In this document: one piece after another, positions 46,294 through 55,193 of the stretch
How the letters are laid out: each line of letters opens with the position of its first letter
Numbering within the stretch: position 1 is the first letter of the stretch
Assembly (NCBI GenBank): GCA_021769885.1
Contig: JAETSA010000008.1
Location: 62,001 to 126,000 of the forward strand
Source: Bacillota bacterium
Lineage (GTDB): Bacteria > Bacillota > Clostridia > Oscillospirales > Acutalibacteraceae
Reading direction: 5' to 3'
DNA: 64,000 nt
Notes under the pieces: model-generated
Seen by the model: only the letters and a program-made list of their open reading frames with translations
What the model was told of the DNA's origin: nothing
Database searches by the model: none
Program-made: the position numbers and the translations under genes

Positions 46294-47293
46294 TTGCTAC
46301 CTCCCCCTTTCTGAGCGCGGCGGCAATTTCGCCTGCCACATCGCCGTTTACACAGTCTATCGCCTGCCGCACGGCATTTTCAATGGCATACGCGTCTGAC
46401 GAGCCATGCGCTTTAATGACGGTTTTCTGCACGCCGATAATCGGTGCGCCGCCGTACTTCTTATAGTTCATTTTCCCTTTAAAGTCATCCATACCCGATT
46501 TTACGCCGAGGTAAGACAGCATTGAAATCGGATTTTTCTTAAACATCGCTTTCAGCTCATTGGTAATCATTTTGGCAACGCCCTCATACATTTTGAGAAT
46601 CACGTTGCCCGTAAAGCCGTCGGCGACGATGACATCCGCCGCGCCGAACGCGATGTCACGTACCTCTATATTGCCCGTAAAGTGGATGTTATCCATTTCG
46701 GAAAGCGCCTTGTAGGCTTCGACCTGTAATTTTGTGCCTTTGGTTTCTTCCGTGCCGATATTGGCGAGTGCCACACGCGGATTTTTAACACCAAGAATCT
46801 TTTGCATATAAATACTGCCGAGATTCGCAAACTGACAAAGCATAGGCACGGAGCACTCTACGTTCGCGCCTGTATCCACCAAAATAAACGGGGATTTCGC
46901 CGAGGGCATCACGCCGCCGATGACGGGACGCTTCACGCCCTTGATGCGCTTGACAATAAAGGTTGCACCGACCAATAACGCGCCCGTACTGCCTGCGGAG
47001 ACGAACGCGTCGCCTTTGCCGTCCGAAAGGGCCTGAAGACCGACCGCCATAGAAGTATTTTTGCCCGATTTGAGGATTTCAGTCGGCTGGGTTTCCATTT
47101 GGAATACGCCGTCCGCCTGCAAAAGCCCCAAATCGGCAATATGTATGCTGTTTTTTTCGGCGCAGGCACGAATTTTTGCCGTATCGCCGACAAGGGTAAT
47201 ATCCGTATTGTATTTGTCTTTCGCGCGGCGCGCACCCTTCAGGATTTCCAAAGGCGCGTTGTCGCCGCCGAATGCGTCAATCAAAATATTCAT
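46274..47293 (-). CDS. plsX: Phosphate acyltransferase PlsX
   Basis: 339 residues with DAFGGDNAPLEILKGA at the start and VSAGSTGALLVGATF, VDTGANVEC and ADGFTGNV, all typical. It makes acyl-phosphate from acyl-ACP for phospholipid synthesis. It overlaps trmFO upstream by 4 nt and rnc downstream by 20 nt. Confidence 0.98.
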   Translation of the reverse strand: MNILIDAFGGDNAPLEILKGARRAKDKYNTDITLVGDTAKIRACAEKNSIHIADLGLLQADGVFQMETQPTEILKSGKNTSMAVGLQALSDGKGDAFVSAGSTGALLVGATFIVKRIKGVKRPVIGGVMPSAKSPFILVDTGANVECSVPMLCQFANLGSIYMQKILGVKNPRVALANIGTEETKGTKLQVEAYKALSEMDNIHFTGNIEVRDIAFGAADVIVADGFTGNVILKMYEGVAKMITNELKAMFKKNPISMLSYLGVKSGMDDFKGKMNYKKYGGAPIIGVQKTVIKAHGSSDAYAIENAVRQAIDCVNGDVAGEIAAALRKGEVANGCVTE

Positions 47294-48603
47294 AAGCCCT
47301 GTGCCTCCTTATATACTGTCAAATCCGCTTCTGCGCGGTCTGCAATTGCCGTGTAGCGAGCGGCTTTGTCGCGTATCTTTTCCGAAAGCGGCGGCAGTAC
47401 GCCGAAATTCGCGCCCATCGGCTGAAAATGCTTGACACTTTCGTCGCTGATGTAGCGCGCGAGTGCGCCCATCATCGTGGTTTCGGGCAGGGTTACGGTA
47501 GCCTCCCCTAAAAGGCGACGTGCGGCATTCAGCCCCGCCAAAATGCCCGAGGCGGCGGATTCCATATAGCCCTCTACACCCGTTATCTGCCCCGCGAAGA
47601 AAATGTTCGGGTCGCTTCGCAGGCTGAAATCGCTGTTTAACAGGCGCGGCGAATCGATAAAGGTATTGCGGTGCATCACGCCGTAGCGTACAAATTCCGC
47701 ATTGTGAAGCGCCGGAAACATCGAAAACACGCGCTTTTGCTCGCCGAATTTTAAATTGGTCTGAAACCCGACCAAATTGTAAAGCGTGCCCGCAGAATTT
47801 TCACGGCGCAGCTGTAAATTTGCCCACGGGCGATGACCCGTGCGCGGGTCTTGAAGCCCCACAGGCTTTAGGGGACCGTAGCGCATAGTATCTTTCCCGC
47901 GTGACGCCAAAACCTCTATCGGCATACAGCCCTCATACACATCCTTGCGTTTGTCAAAGGTGTGTACCTCTGCACTTTCGGCAGTGGTAATTGCCTCGTA
48001 AAACGCTTCGTATTCCGCCTTATTCATCGGGCAGTTGATATAATCGTCCGCACCGCCGCGGTCATAGCGCGACTGCGTGAATGCCAAGGACATATCTACG
48101 CTTTCCGCCGTAACAATCGGCGCCGCCGCGTCGTAAAACGACAGCCCCTCGCCGCAGAGTGTGCGAATCGTTTCCGATATGCCGTCGCTCGCCAACGGCC
48201 CTGCCGCGAGAATCACCGCATCCGCGTCCGTCGGCAATGCCGTCACTTCTTTATAAATAATATGAATATCCGCATCGTTTTTGAGCTTTTCGGTGATGTA
48301 GCCCGAAAATAAATCTCTGTCCACCGCCAACGCGCCGCCCGCAGGCACGCGTGACTGCATAGCGCTTTCCATACAAATCGAGCCGAACCGCGCCATTTCC
48401 GCTTTTAAAAGCCCTGCGGCGGAATTGCGGCGTTCCGCCTTTAAAGAATTGGAGCAGACCAATTCCGCAAAATTATCGCTTTTATGCGCAGGAGAACGCT
48501 TTTCGGGCTTCATCTCGTACAAATCCACCGAAATGCCGTGCTGTTTTAACTGCCACGCGGCTTCCGCACCCGCAAGCCCTGCGCCGATGACCGCTGCTTT
48601 CAT
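47290..48603 (-). CDS. trmFO: Folate-dependent tRNA (m5U54) methyltransferase
   Basis: 437 residues with the FAD-binding N-terminus VIGAGLAGAEAAWQLKQHGI and the TrmFO/GidA-like motifs ELVCSNSLKAE and GQITGVEGYMESAASG. It methylates U54 in the T loop of tRNAs using methylenetetrahydrofolate. It overlaps topA and plsX by 4 nt each. Confidence 0.98.
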   Translation of the reverse strand: MKAAVIGAGLAGAEAAWQLKQHGISVDLYEMKPEKRSPAHKSDNFAELVCSNSLKAERRNSAAGLLKAEMARFGSICMESAMQSRVPAGGALAVDRDLFSGYITEKLKNDADIHIIYKEVTALPTDADAVILAAGPLASDGISETIRTLCGEGLSFYDAAAPIVTAESVDMSLAFTQSRYDRGGADDYINCPMNKAEYEAFYEAITTAESAEVHTFDKRKDVYEGCMPIEVLASRGKDTMRYGPLKPVGLQDPRTGHRPWANLQLRRENSAGTLYNLVGFQTNLKFGEQKRVFSMFPALHNAEFVRYGVMHRNTFIDSPRLLNSDFSLRSDPNIFFAGQITGVEGYMESAASGILAGLNAARRLLGEATVTLPETTMMGALARYISDESVKHFQPMGANFGVLPPLSEKIRDKAARYTAIADRAEADLTVYKEAQGL

Positions 48604-50738
48604 ACGGTTTCCTCTGCCGCATCTGCCTTTTTGCGTTTGCGCTCGGCTTTCTTTTCAAATCCGCACTTTTCATCGAGGCATTTGAGCATACCGCCCTTGC
48701 CCTTAAACAGGGATTTTCCGCATTTGGGGCATTTCTCATCGGTGGGCTTATCCCAAGTCATAAAGTTGCATTCGGGGTAATTGTCACAGCCGAAGAACGT
48801 GTAGCCGCGCTTGCTCTTTTTCTGAATGACCTTGCCGCCGCAGACGGGGCAGGTTGCGGTGGTTTCGACCACCAGCGGCTTTGTATTTTTACAGTCGGGG
48901 TAGCCGGGGCACGCCAAGAATTTGCCGAACCGCCCGGTTTTGATAACCATCATTCTGCCGCACTTTTCGCAGGGGATATCGGTTTCATCCTCTTTCAGCT
49001 TGATTTTCATACCCTCGGTTTTTTCTTTTGCCTTTTTGAGATCCTCGTCAAAGCCGTCATAGAACGAATGGAGCATCGCAATATAATCCACCTTGCCGTG
49101 CTCGACCTCGTCGAGGTCGTTTTCCATATTCGCGGTGAATTTGACGTTGACGATTTTCGGGAACTGCTCTTTCAAAAGCCCGATAACTGCTTCGCCCAAT
49201 TCCGTAGGCTTTAACTGCTTCTGCTCGCGCGTGACATACTCGCGCCCTGTAATGGTCGATACGATGGATACATATGTGCTCGGTCTGCCGACGCCCGTTT
49301 CCTCAAGCGTCTTGACAAGCGACGCTTCGGTATAGCGCGCGGGCGGCTGTGTAAAGTGCTGGTTGCCGAACAATTCCTTCACCTTCAGCGCGTCACCCTC
49401 TTTGATGACAGGCAGTTTGGACGCATCCTCTTCCTCTTCATCCGTGCCTGCAACATAGAGCTTTGTGTAGCCGTCAAACCGCACGGTATAGCCGCTTGCG
49501 GTAAACAGACAGTACTTCTCTTCCGCCGCATCCTCGGCATTTGCACCGTGGATTTCCACTTTGACGGTATCCTGCACGCAGTTTGCCATCAGGCTTGCCA
49601 TAAAGCGTTTCCAGATAAGCGAATACAGCTTGAACTGGTCGGAGCTGAGGCTGTCCTTGACCTTATCGGGCGACAGAGACGGCACGGTCGGGCGAATTGC
49701 CTCGTGCCCGTCCTGCGCGGAAGCTTTGGTTTTATAATAACGCGGCTTTTCGGGCAGGTATTCTTTACCGAAATTCTCCGCAATGTAGGCGTTGCCCTCG
49801 GCGCGTGCTTCCTCAGAAATACGCAGGGAGTCGGTACGCATATAGGTAATCAAACCCATCGTGCCGTATCCCTTGATGTCCATACCTTCATACAGCTCCT
49901 GCGCGACCTTCATCGTACGCTTGCCCTGGAAGCCCAGCTTGCGCGAGCCCTCCTGCTGTAAGGTGGAGGTGGTAAACGGCGGCGCGGGCTGACGGCGGCG
50001 TGTGCCTTTTTTCACATTCGTGACGGCATAGGATGCGCCCTCTAAACGCCGGAGAATCGCATCGGACTGTTCTTTATCTGTAATTTTTACTTTGCCTGTT
50101 TCATCCCCTGCAAAGCTTGCCGAGAATGCGCGTTTGGAGGACGGCGCAATGAATTTTGCGTCGAGCGTCCAATACTCTTCGGGCTTGAAAGCGCGGATTT
50201 CCTGCTCGCGGTCTACAATCAGGCGCAAAGCAACCGACTGCACGCGTCCTGCAGACAGTCCGCGGCGGATTTTCTGCGAGACAAACGGACTTAATTTATA
50301 GCCGACCAAACGGTCTAAGATGCGGCGTGCCTGCTGTGCGTCCACCAAATCCAAATCGATTTTTTCGGGATTCGCAATGCCCTTTTGCACGCTCGTTTTG
50401 TTGATTTCGTTAAATTTTACGCGGTTTTCGTCATTCAAATCCAAATCGAGCACCGTCGCCAAGTGCCACGAAATCGCTTCGCCCTCGCGGTCCGGGTCGG
50501 TTGCAAGATAAACCTTATCCGCTTCCTTAACCATTGCTTTCAGCTCTTTGACGAGCTTTTCCTTGCCTTTGACAATCGCATATTTCGGTGCGAAATCGTT
50601 TTTGACATCCACGCTCAGGCGCGCGGCGGGCAAATCACGGATATGCCCGACAGACGCAGTCACCTTATACGCTTTGCCTAAATATTTTTGAATCGTTTTT
50701 GCTTTGGAGGGGGACTCCACAATCACCAAATTCGACAT
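48600..50738 (-). CDS. topA: DNA topoisomerase I
   Basis: 712 residues from ATG 50738 (MSNLVIVESPSKAKTIQ), after AAAGGAAA. The TOPRIM domain includes ATDPDREGEAISWHL; the catalytic Tyr is in GLITYMRTDSLRIS. Three C-terminal zinc fingers with CxxC pairs (CEKCGRMM, CPVCGGKV, CPKCGKSL) follow residue ~575. It relaxes negative supercoils. The upstream dprA stop lies 28 nt away, and trmFO overlaps by 4 nt. Confidence 0.98.
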   Translation of the reverse strand: MSNLVIVESPSKAKTIQKYLGKAYKVTASVGHIRDLPAARLSVDVKNDFAPKYAIVKGKEKLVKELKAMVKEADKVYLATDPDREGEAISWHLATVLDLDLNDENRVKFNEINKTSVQKGIANPEKIDLDLVDAQQARRILDRLVGYKLSPFVSQKIRRGLSAGRVQSVALRLIVDREQEIRAFKPEEYWTLDAKFIAPSSKRAFSASFAGDETGKVKITDKEQSDAILRRLEGASYAVTNVKKGTRRRQPAPPFTTSTLQQEGSRKLGFQGKRTMKVAQELYEGMDIKGYGTMGLITYMRTDSLRISEEARAEGNAYIAENFGKEYLPEKPRYYKTKASAQDGHEAIRPTVPSLSPDKVKDSLSSDQFKLYSLIWKRFMASLMANCVQDTVKVEIHGANAEDAAEEKYCLFTASGYTVRFDGYTKLYVAGTDEEEEDASKLPVIKEGDALKVKELFGNQHFTQPPARYTEASLVKTLEETGVGRPSTYVSIVSTITGREYVTREQKQLKPTELGEAVIGLLKEQFPKIVNVKFTANMENDLDEVEHGKVDYIAMLHSFYDGFDEDLKKAKEKTEGMKIKLKEDETDIPCEKCGRMMVIKTGRFGKFLACPGYPDCKNTKPLVVETTATCPVCGGKVIQKKSKRGYTFFGCDNYPECNFMTWDKPTDEKCPKCGKSLFKGKGGMLKCLDEKCGFEKKAERKRKKADAAEETV

Positions 50739-50766
50739 TTGTTTTCCTTTCCTAAATCCGAAGGTA

Positions 50767-51957
50767 TTAAACCTTTTTATATTTTTTACCCTCTGTAAGC
50801 TGTACACAGCCGTACAGTTCCAGCTCGGTCAGTGCACTGAGGCAGGCAGAAACGGGCAAGCCTGTTTTATCGCTGATTTCATCGATGTGCCGTTCTGCGT
50901 CGAGGGATGCATACACCGTTTTTGCCGTGCCTGTTGCCGATTCCGGTAAAGGTACGGACGGCAAAGCCGTGTTCGGTACAGCCGTGTTTGCCGAGGGGCT
51001 GTCTACGGCGGGACGCATCGAAGCTTCCCCGTGCCGCAGCATTTCACCGAGCGTACGACCTGCGTGCGCGGTATTTATCTCTTCGGGGTAAGTATATACA
51101 TATTCTTCCAAAATATCAAGAGGGGTAAATACAGGTTTTGCGCCGTCACGAATCAATTTATTCGCGCCCGTAAATGCCGAGGAGACGATATCGCCCGGCA
51201 CGGCAAATACATCGCGCCCCTGTTCCAGTGCCAAACGCGCCGTAATGAGGGAACCGCTTTTTTCACCCGCCTCCACAACGACCGTACCGAGCGACAGCGC
51301 CGAAATAATTCGGTTGCGCAACGGAAAGGTCGTTCTGGATGCAGGGGAAAACGGCAGAAATTCGGAAATCAGCGCGCCGTTTTGGGAAATTTCCTGGCGC
51401 AAGCCTGCATTTTCACGCAAATAATCCGTACCCAAGCCACAGCCGAGTACAGCAATCGTTTTGCCGTGTGCGTGCAAAGCACCTGCGTGCGCGGCACTGT
51501 CCACGCCGAGCGCGCCGCCCGAAACCACAACTGCACCCGCCTCACTCAACGCCTCCGCCAAAAGCCGCGCGACGCGCAGTCCGTAATTGGAGGCGCGGCG
51601 TGTACCGACGATGGATAATTTAACGTCGCGCAGAAGCACATCCCTTTCGCCCTTTAAAAACAGTACGGGCGGGAAGTTGCGAATCTCGCGCAATCTCTGC
51701 GGATAGTATATGCTTTGCGGCGTGAGAATTTCCCAGCCGTTTTCGCGGCAGGCTTTTAAAACATCGCCCGACTGTGACGGCGACCATTTGGAGAGCGCGG
51801 CAATCTGCTTTGCCGTAAGCAGTCCCGACAGCCGCCATTCGGTACTGCCCGCCTCGTACAGTCCGCGCGCCGAACCGAAATACCGTATAATATCGTCAAT
51901 TGCCGCCGCAGAGCCGAAACATTTTAACAGCCAAATCCAATAAATATCGTCGTTCAT
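50767..51957 (-). CDS. dprA: DNA processing protein DprA
   Basis: 396 residues from ATG 51957 (MNDDIYWIWLLKCFGSAAA); the longer frame runs back into the methyltransferase gene. The Rossmann-like core holds the GTRRASNYGLRVAR and VVSGGALGVDSAAHAGAL motifs, and the C-terminus is a winged helix (HIDEISDKTGLPVSACLSAL). A proline/serine-rich linker joins them. DprA loads RecA on incoming single-stranded DNA. The ATG overlaps the upstream stop by 4 nt. Confidence 0.96.
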   Translation of the reverse strand: MNDDIYWIWLLKCFGSAAAIDDIIRYFGSARGLYEAGSTEWRLSGLLTAKQIAALSKWSPSQSGDVLKACRENGWEILTPQSIYYPQRLREIRNFPPVLFLKGERDVLLRDVKLSIVGTRRASNYGLRVARLLAEALSEAGAVVVSGGALGVDSAAHAGALHAHGKTIAVLGCGLGTDYLRENAGLRQEISQNGALISEFLPFSPASRTTFPLRNRIISALSLGTVVVEAGEKSGSLITARLALEQGRDVFAVPGDIVSSAFTGANKLIRDGAKPVFTPLDILEEYVYTYPEEINTAHAGRTLGEMLRHGEASMRPAVDSPSANTAVPNTALPSVPLPESATGTAKTVYASLDAERHIDEISDKTGLPVSACLSALTELELYGCVQLTEGKKYKKV

Positions 51958-52748
51958 TTTGTCATTTCCCACATCAGAATAATTGCCGCAGCCGCCGCGT
52001 TTAAGGACTCTGCGTTGCCGCGCATCGGAATCGTGACACGGCATTGCACGGCTTGCAGTACCTCTTCGGATACACCCTCGCCCTCATTGCCGATGACTGC
52101 CGCCGCACCGCGTAAAAAATTCACATCCGAAACGGACTGCGCAGACACATCGGGCACTGCGGCAAAGGTTAGAACCGTTTTTCCCAAAGTCCGCAGGGTT
52201 TCGGCAATGTCCTCCGTCTCAAACACGGGCAGACGCAAAAGCGAGCCCATCGACGCGCGCAGAGCTTTCGGATTGTACCGGTCACAGCCTCCGAAAGCCA
52301 ACAGTGCATCCACGCCCAGGGCTTCCGCCGTGCGGGCGATTGCCCCAAGATTCTGCGGATTCTGCACGCGGTCAAGCACCACGTACCGACCGCCCGTGTG
52401 CACCTCGAACGGTTTTTCCGTTTCCATCCGCACGGTGCAAAAGACGCCTTGCGGCGATACGGTATCCGCCATTTTTTCGGCAACGGCGGACGAGACGGTG
52501 TAGATACGGCGGGCAGCTTTCAGTAGCAATTCCAACCGTTCGCCGCCTTTTTCTTCAGCCGCCTCGGTCAAAAACAGCGTTTCTATCGGGAATCCGCTTG
52601 CCGCCGCATCGGCGCAAAGCCGCAAGCCCTCCAACGGGAACAGACCGCTTTCGCGGCGCGCCTTGCGGGAAGCGAGCAGCTTTCGGTATTCTTTGATTTT
52701 TTCATTTGTATATGCGGAAATCAAGGTGTGATTCATAATTTTATCCAT
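51954..52748 (-). CDS. TrmH-family rRNA 2'-O-methyltransferase
   Basis: 264 residues. The substrate-binding N-terminal domain (YRKLLASRKARRESGLFPLE) precedes the SPOUT fold with VLDRVQNPQNLGAIARTAEA, AAAVIGNEGEGVSEE and IPMRGNAESLNAAAAAAI-type motifs. It methylates ribose in rRNA. The start may be ATG 52748 or 52736; neither has a strong ribosome site. It is the first gene of the overlapping operon that ends with smc. Confidence 0.93.
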   Translation of the reverse strand: MDKIMNHTLISAYTNEKIKEYRKLLASRKARRESGLFPLEGLRLCADAAASGFPIETLFLTEAAEEKGGERLELLLKAARRIYTVSSAVAEKMADTVSPQGVFCTVRMETEKPFEVHTGGRYVVLDRVQNPQNLGAIARTAEALGVDALLAFGGCDRYNPKALRASMGSLLRLPVFETEDIAETLRTLGKTVLTFAAVPDVSAQSVSDVNFLRGAAAVIGNEGEGVSEEVLQAVQCRVTIPMRGNAESLNAAAAAIILMWEMTK

Positions 52749-52774
52749 AAAGCGGTTATTTTGAGTCGTAGGGA

Positions 52775-52835
52775 GAAAGTAGGGACGGACGTCCCGTCCG
52801 TCCGCGGGTCGCTGTAGGCAGCGACCCCTACGGTG
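52775..52835. repeat. Dispersed hairpin repeats
   Basis: GTAGGGACGGACGTCCCGTC with CGTCCGCGGG (52780-52808) and GGGTCGCTGTAGGCAGCGACCC plus CTACG (52805-52831), between the methyltransferase gene and the rplT terminator. Confidence 0.65.
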
Positions 52836-52863
52836 TGTACGTCGTCACAACGAGAGAAAACAC

Positions 52864-52897
52864 AAACCACGCCCCGGCTTGTGCAGGACGTGGTTTT
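52864..52897 (-). terminator. Terminator of infC-rpmI-rplT
   Basis: Arms AACCACGcCC and GGaCGTGGTT flank a GC-rich loop just past rplT. On the minus strand the stem is followed by TTTGTGTTTT. Confidence 0.75.
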
Positions 52898-52900
52898 TTC

Positions 52901-53257
52901 TTATTTCAGTGCTGCTTTTGCCTGCTCGGTAAGCGCGGTGAAAGCGGCGGGGTCTGCAATCGCGATTTCGGAAAGCATTTTGCGGTTGAGGTCAATGCCT
53001 GCCTTTTTCAGACCGTTAATGAACGAAGAATAATTCATACCGTTCATTTTGCAAGCCGCAGAGATTCTTGTAATCCAGAGTCTTCTGAAATCTCTCTTCT
53101 TCTGCTTTCTGCCGATATATGCGTACTGACCGGATTTCATAACCGCCTGCTTTGCGGTCTTGAAAAGTCTGCTCTTGGAGCCGTAGTAGCCCTTTGCGAG
53201 CTTCAGGGTTTTATTTCTTCTTTTGCGCGTCATCATTGCGCCTTTAACACGTGCCAT
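52901..53257 (-). CDS. rplT: 50S ribosomal protein L20
   Basis: 118 residues with the basic N-terminal arm ([20 protein letters not shown]) and the globular domain with [20 protein letters not shown]. It is needed for early 50S assembly and, in Bacillus, represses its own operon through the leader. Last gene of infC-rpmI-rplT. Confidence 0.98.
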   Translation of the reverse strand: MARVKGAMMTRKRRNKTLKLAKGYYGSKSRLFKTAKQAVMKSGQYAYIGRKQKKRDFRRLWITRISAACKMNGMNYSSFINGLKKAGIDLNRKMLSEIAIADPAAFTALTEQAKAALK

Positions 53258-53301
53258 ATTGCGTTACCTCCGATATTTCTTTTACAGCAACAGTCTGCGG
53301 T

Positions 53302-53499
53302 TTATTTATAAGGAACCAAGCGTTTGATTTGCTTCTGGTTGGTTGTATCCGCAACAGCTGTCTTGCGGAGATTTCTTTTTCTCTTGGTGCTTTTTTTCGT
53401 CAAGATGTGCGATTTGTTTGCGTGTGCGCGAATCGGCTTGCCGTTTTTCGACAGCTTGAAGCGTTTTTTAGCTCCGGAATGGGTTTTGATTTTAGGCAT
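53302..53499 (-). CDS. rpmI: 50S ribosomal protein L35
   Basis: 65 residues, [20 protein letters not shown] at the start, the invariant L35 signature. It lies 27 nt after infC and 44 nt before rplT. Confidence 0.98.
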   Translation of the reverse strand: MPKIKTHSGAKKRFKLSKNGKPIRAHANKSHILTKKSTKRKRNLRKTAVADTTNQKQIKRLVPYK

Positions 53500-53526
53500 T
53501 TCAAATTCCTCCTGAATAATAATAAC

Positions 53527-54039
53527 TTATTTTAACGGCGCTAAGAACATCAGCATCTGTCTGCCCTCAAGCTTCGCAGGCTTTTCCACCGAGGAAAAGT
53601 CCTTGCAGGCTTCGGCGAACTTCGCCATAGAGTCAATCCCCAAATTCGTATGCGCCATTTCGCGTCCGCGGAAGCGGATGGAAACCTTAACCTTGTTGCC
53701 CGCCTTTAAAAATTTCTCGGCATGCCGCGCTTTTGTTTCAAAGTCATGCGTATCAATGTTCAAAGACAGACGAATCTCTTTGATTTCCACCGTTTTTTGA
53801 TTTTTGCGTGCTTCTTTTTCGCGCTTTGCCTGTTCAAAACGGTATTTGCCGTAATCCATAACCTTGCAGACGGGCGGCTTTGCGTTCGGCGCGATTTTTA
53901 CGAGGTCGAGATTTTTCTCCTCCGCCAAACGGCGCGCATCTCTTGCCGACATAATGCCCAGCTGTTCGCCCGAATCGCTGACGACGCGGACTTCACGGTC
54001 GCGGATCTGCTCATTGATCTGCATTTCTCTGGTACTGAT
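53527..54039 (-). CDS. infC: Translation initiation factor IF-3, likely ATC start
   Basis: 170 residues. The N domain (QINEQIRDREVRVVSDSGEQ), helical linker (GKYRFEQAKREKEARKNQ) and C domain (KVKVSIRFRGREMAHTNLG) are complete. IF-3 screens the start codon and initiator tRNA on the 30S subunit. AAGGAG at 54048-54053 is 8 nt from ATC 54039, while GTG 54048 overlaps that site and ATG 54024 is 23 nt away. An unusual start codon is typical of infC and lets IF-3 limit its own synthesis. A terminator hairpin lies directly upstream. Confidence 0.95.
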   Translation of the reverse strand: MSTREMQINEQIRDREVRVVSDSGEQLGIMSARDARRLAEEKNLDLVKIAPNAKPPVCKVMDYGKYRFEQAKREKEARKNQKTVEIKEIRLSLNIDTHDFETKARHAEKFLKAGNKVKVSIRFRGREMAHTNLGIDSMAKFAEACKDFSSVEKPAKLEGRQMLMFLAPLK

Positions 54040-54061
54040 AGCGATCACTCCTTAAAAATTT

Positions 54062-54091
54062 AAAAAAGCGTGAACGAAGACACGTTCACGC
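54062..54091 (-). terminator. Attenuator hairpin in the infC leader
   Basis: GCGTGAAC and GTTCACGC (54068-54075, 54084-54091) form a stem followed on the minus strand by TTTTTTAAATTTTT and then the infC ribosome site. Placed inside the leader, it should stop transcription unless relieved, as in the L20-controlled infC operon of Bacillus. Confidence 0.8.
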
Positions 54092-54195
54092 GAATACACA
54101 CAAATCCCGTAAAATCACGAAATTCAAACGGTATTGACCTGTTTTGTACGGAACGCACAGGTGAGAACGGAACGGTTCTTCTTTATTGCCCAAAT

Positions 54196-54224
54196 AGAAT
54201 ACAATATTTTTCGCCGTTTGTCAA
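54196..54224 (-). promoter_or_regulatory. Promoter of the infC operon
   Basis: TTGACA (54219-54224) and TATTCT (54196-54201) have a 17-bp spacer on the minus strand. The predicted leader is about 150 nt, long enough to hold the attenuator and an L20-binding structure. Confidence 0.8.
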
Positions 54225-54277
54225 GGATTATTTTGAAAAGGAAAAATAAAAGTACTATTTCAGACTGTAGAAAAACC

Positions 54278-54415
54278 TTTTTCCTCCCTCTGACGAGGGA
54301 GGTGGCACGCGCTTTGCGCGTGACGGAGGGAGAGAAAAGCTTGATAACTAAGCTTTTTAACTACCCCTCAGTCGCGCTACGCGCGACAGCTCCCCTGACA
54401 AGGGGAGCAAAATCC
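54278..54415. repeat. Repeat pair of the CTCCCTC type
   Basis: CTCCCTCTGACGAGGGAGGT, then GGCACGCGCTTTGCGCGTGA and GGAGGGAG, followed by CAGTCGCGCTACGCGCGACA and CTCCCCTGACAAGGGGAG. Each unit is made of nested inverted repeats. The two lie back to back between infC and the RHH gene. Confidence 0.65.
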
Positions 54416-54437
54416 ACTTTTTCGACACGCTGAAGTA

Positions 54438-54626
54438 CTATTTTTTGCCCGATTTGGCTTCGGAATGCGGCATATGATTGAGAGCGTAGTCGATGCACTG
54501 ATTGATAAATTCGCTTCTGCTCAAATCATATTCCGCCGCGAGCCTGTCAACTTTTTCCAACTTGTCAAAATCTATACGAATGGTAATCGGGTCTTTTTTG
54601 TATTGCTTCGGAACAAAATCAGACAT
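54438..54626 (-). CDS. Ribbon-helix-helix protein
   Basis: 62 residues from ATG 54626 (MSDFVPKQYKKDPITIRID). The strand-helix-helix pattern ITIRIDFDKLEKVDRLAAEY plus LSRSEFINQCIDYAL fits a CopG/Arc-type DNA-binding protein. ATTCTA and TAGAAT lie upstream near 54668-54683 and could be its operator. It has no toxin partner next to it; the SLOG gene is divergent. Confidence 0.8.
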   Translation of the reverse strand: MSDFVPKQYKKDPITIRIDFDKLEKVDRLAAEYDLSRSEFINQCIDYALNHMPHSEAKSGKK

Positions 54627-54722
54627 TTTATCATACACCTCTTGCAATCAGTATATGCTTTATTGTATTCTAAATATAGAATCGTTTAGCGAATACAAAT
54701 AAGAATACAAAGGTGATGAAAT

Positions 54723-55193
54723 ATGAAGAGACAAACCTGCTGCTTTACGGGACACAGAAAAATACCGCCCGAGCAATACAGTCGTATTGCCGAACGGCTT
54801 AAATCAGAAATTACAGCGTTGATTCATCAGGGTGTTATCTATTTTGGCGTTGGCGGTGCTTTGGGTTTCGACACAACGGCGGCGCAAACCGTACTTGCAT
54901 TAAAAGAGATTTATCCGCAAATCAAACTGATTCTTGTGTTCCCGTGCGAAACGCAAACACACGGTTGGCAGAAAACAGATACAGAAATATATGAAAAGAT
55001 AAAAACCGAGTGTGATAAATACGTTTACATCTCAAAAGAGTACACATACGATTGTATGCACAAACGAAACCGCCATTTAGTCAATTACAGTAATTATTGC
55101 ATTTGTTATCTGACAAAGCACACAGGCGGTACGGCTTACACTGTTGCATACGCAAAAAGAAGGGGTCTGACTGTTATTAATCTTGCTGAGTGA
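54723..55193 (+). CDS. SLOG/YpsA-like Rossmann protein
   Basis: 156 residues resembling the DUF1273/YpsA branch of the SLOG superfamily (CCFTGHRKIPPEQ, FGVGGALGFDTTAAQTVL, TGGTAYTVAYAKRRGLTV). The glycine-rich loops suggest nucleotide binding. SLOG proteins act in nucleotide signalling and some prokaryotic conflict systems; this short form has no attached effector. It is divergent from the RHH gene, sharing a ~96-bp control region, and its last 17 nt overlap the fucosidase frame. Confidence 0.85.
   Translation: MKRQTCCFTGHRKIPPEQYSRIAERLKSEITALIHQGVIYFGVGGALGFDTTAAQTVLALKEIYPQIKLILVFPCETQTHGWQKTDTEIYEKIKTECDKYVYISKEYTYDCMHKRNRHLVNYSNYCICYLTKHTGGTAYTVAYAKRRGLTVINLAE

Noticed and set aside
54040-54048. 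GTG 54048 as infC start
   Set aside because: It overlaps the AAGGAG ribosome site; the ATC at 54039 has proper spacing and such starts are usual for infC.
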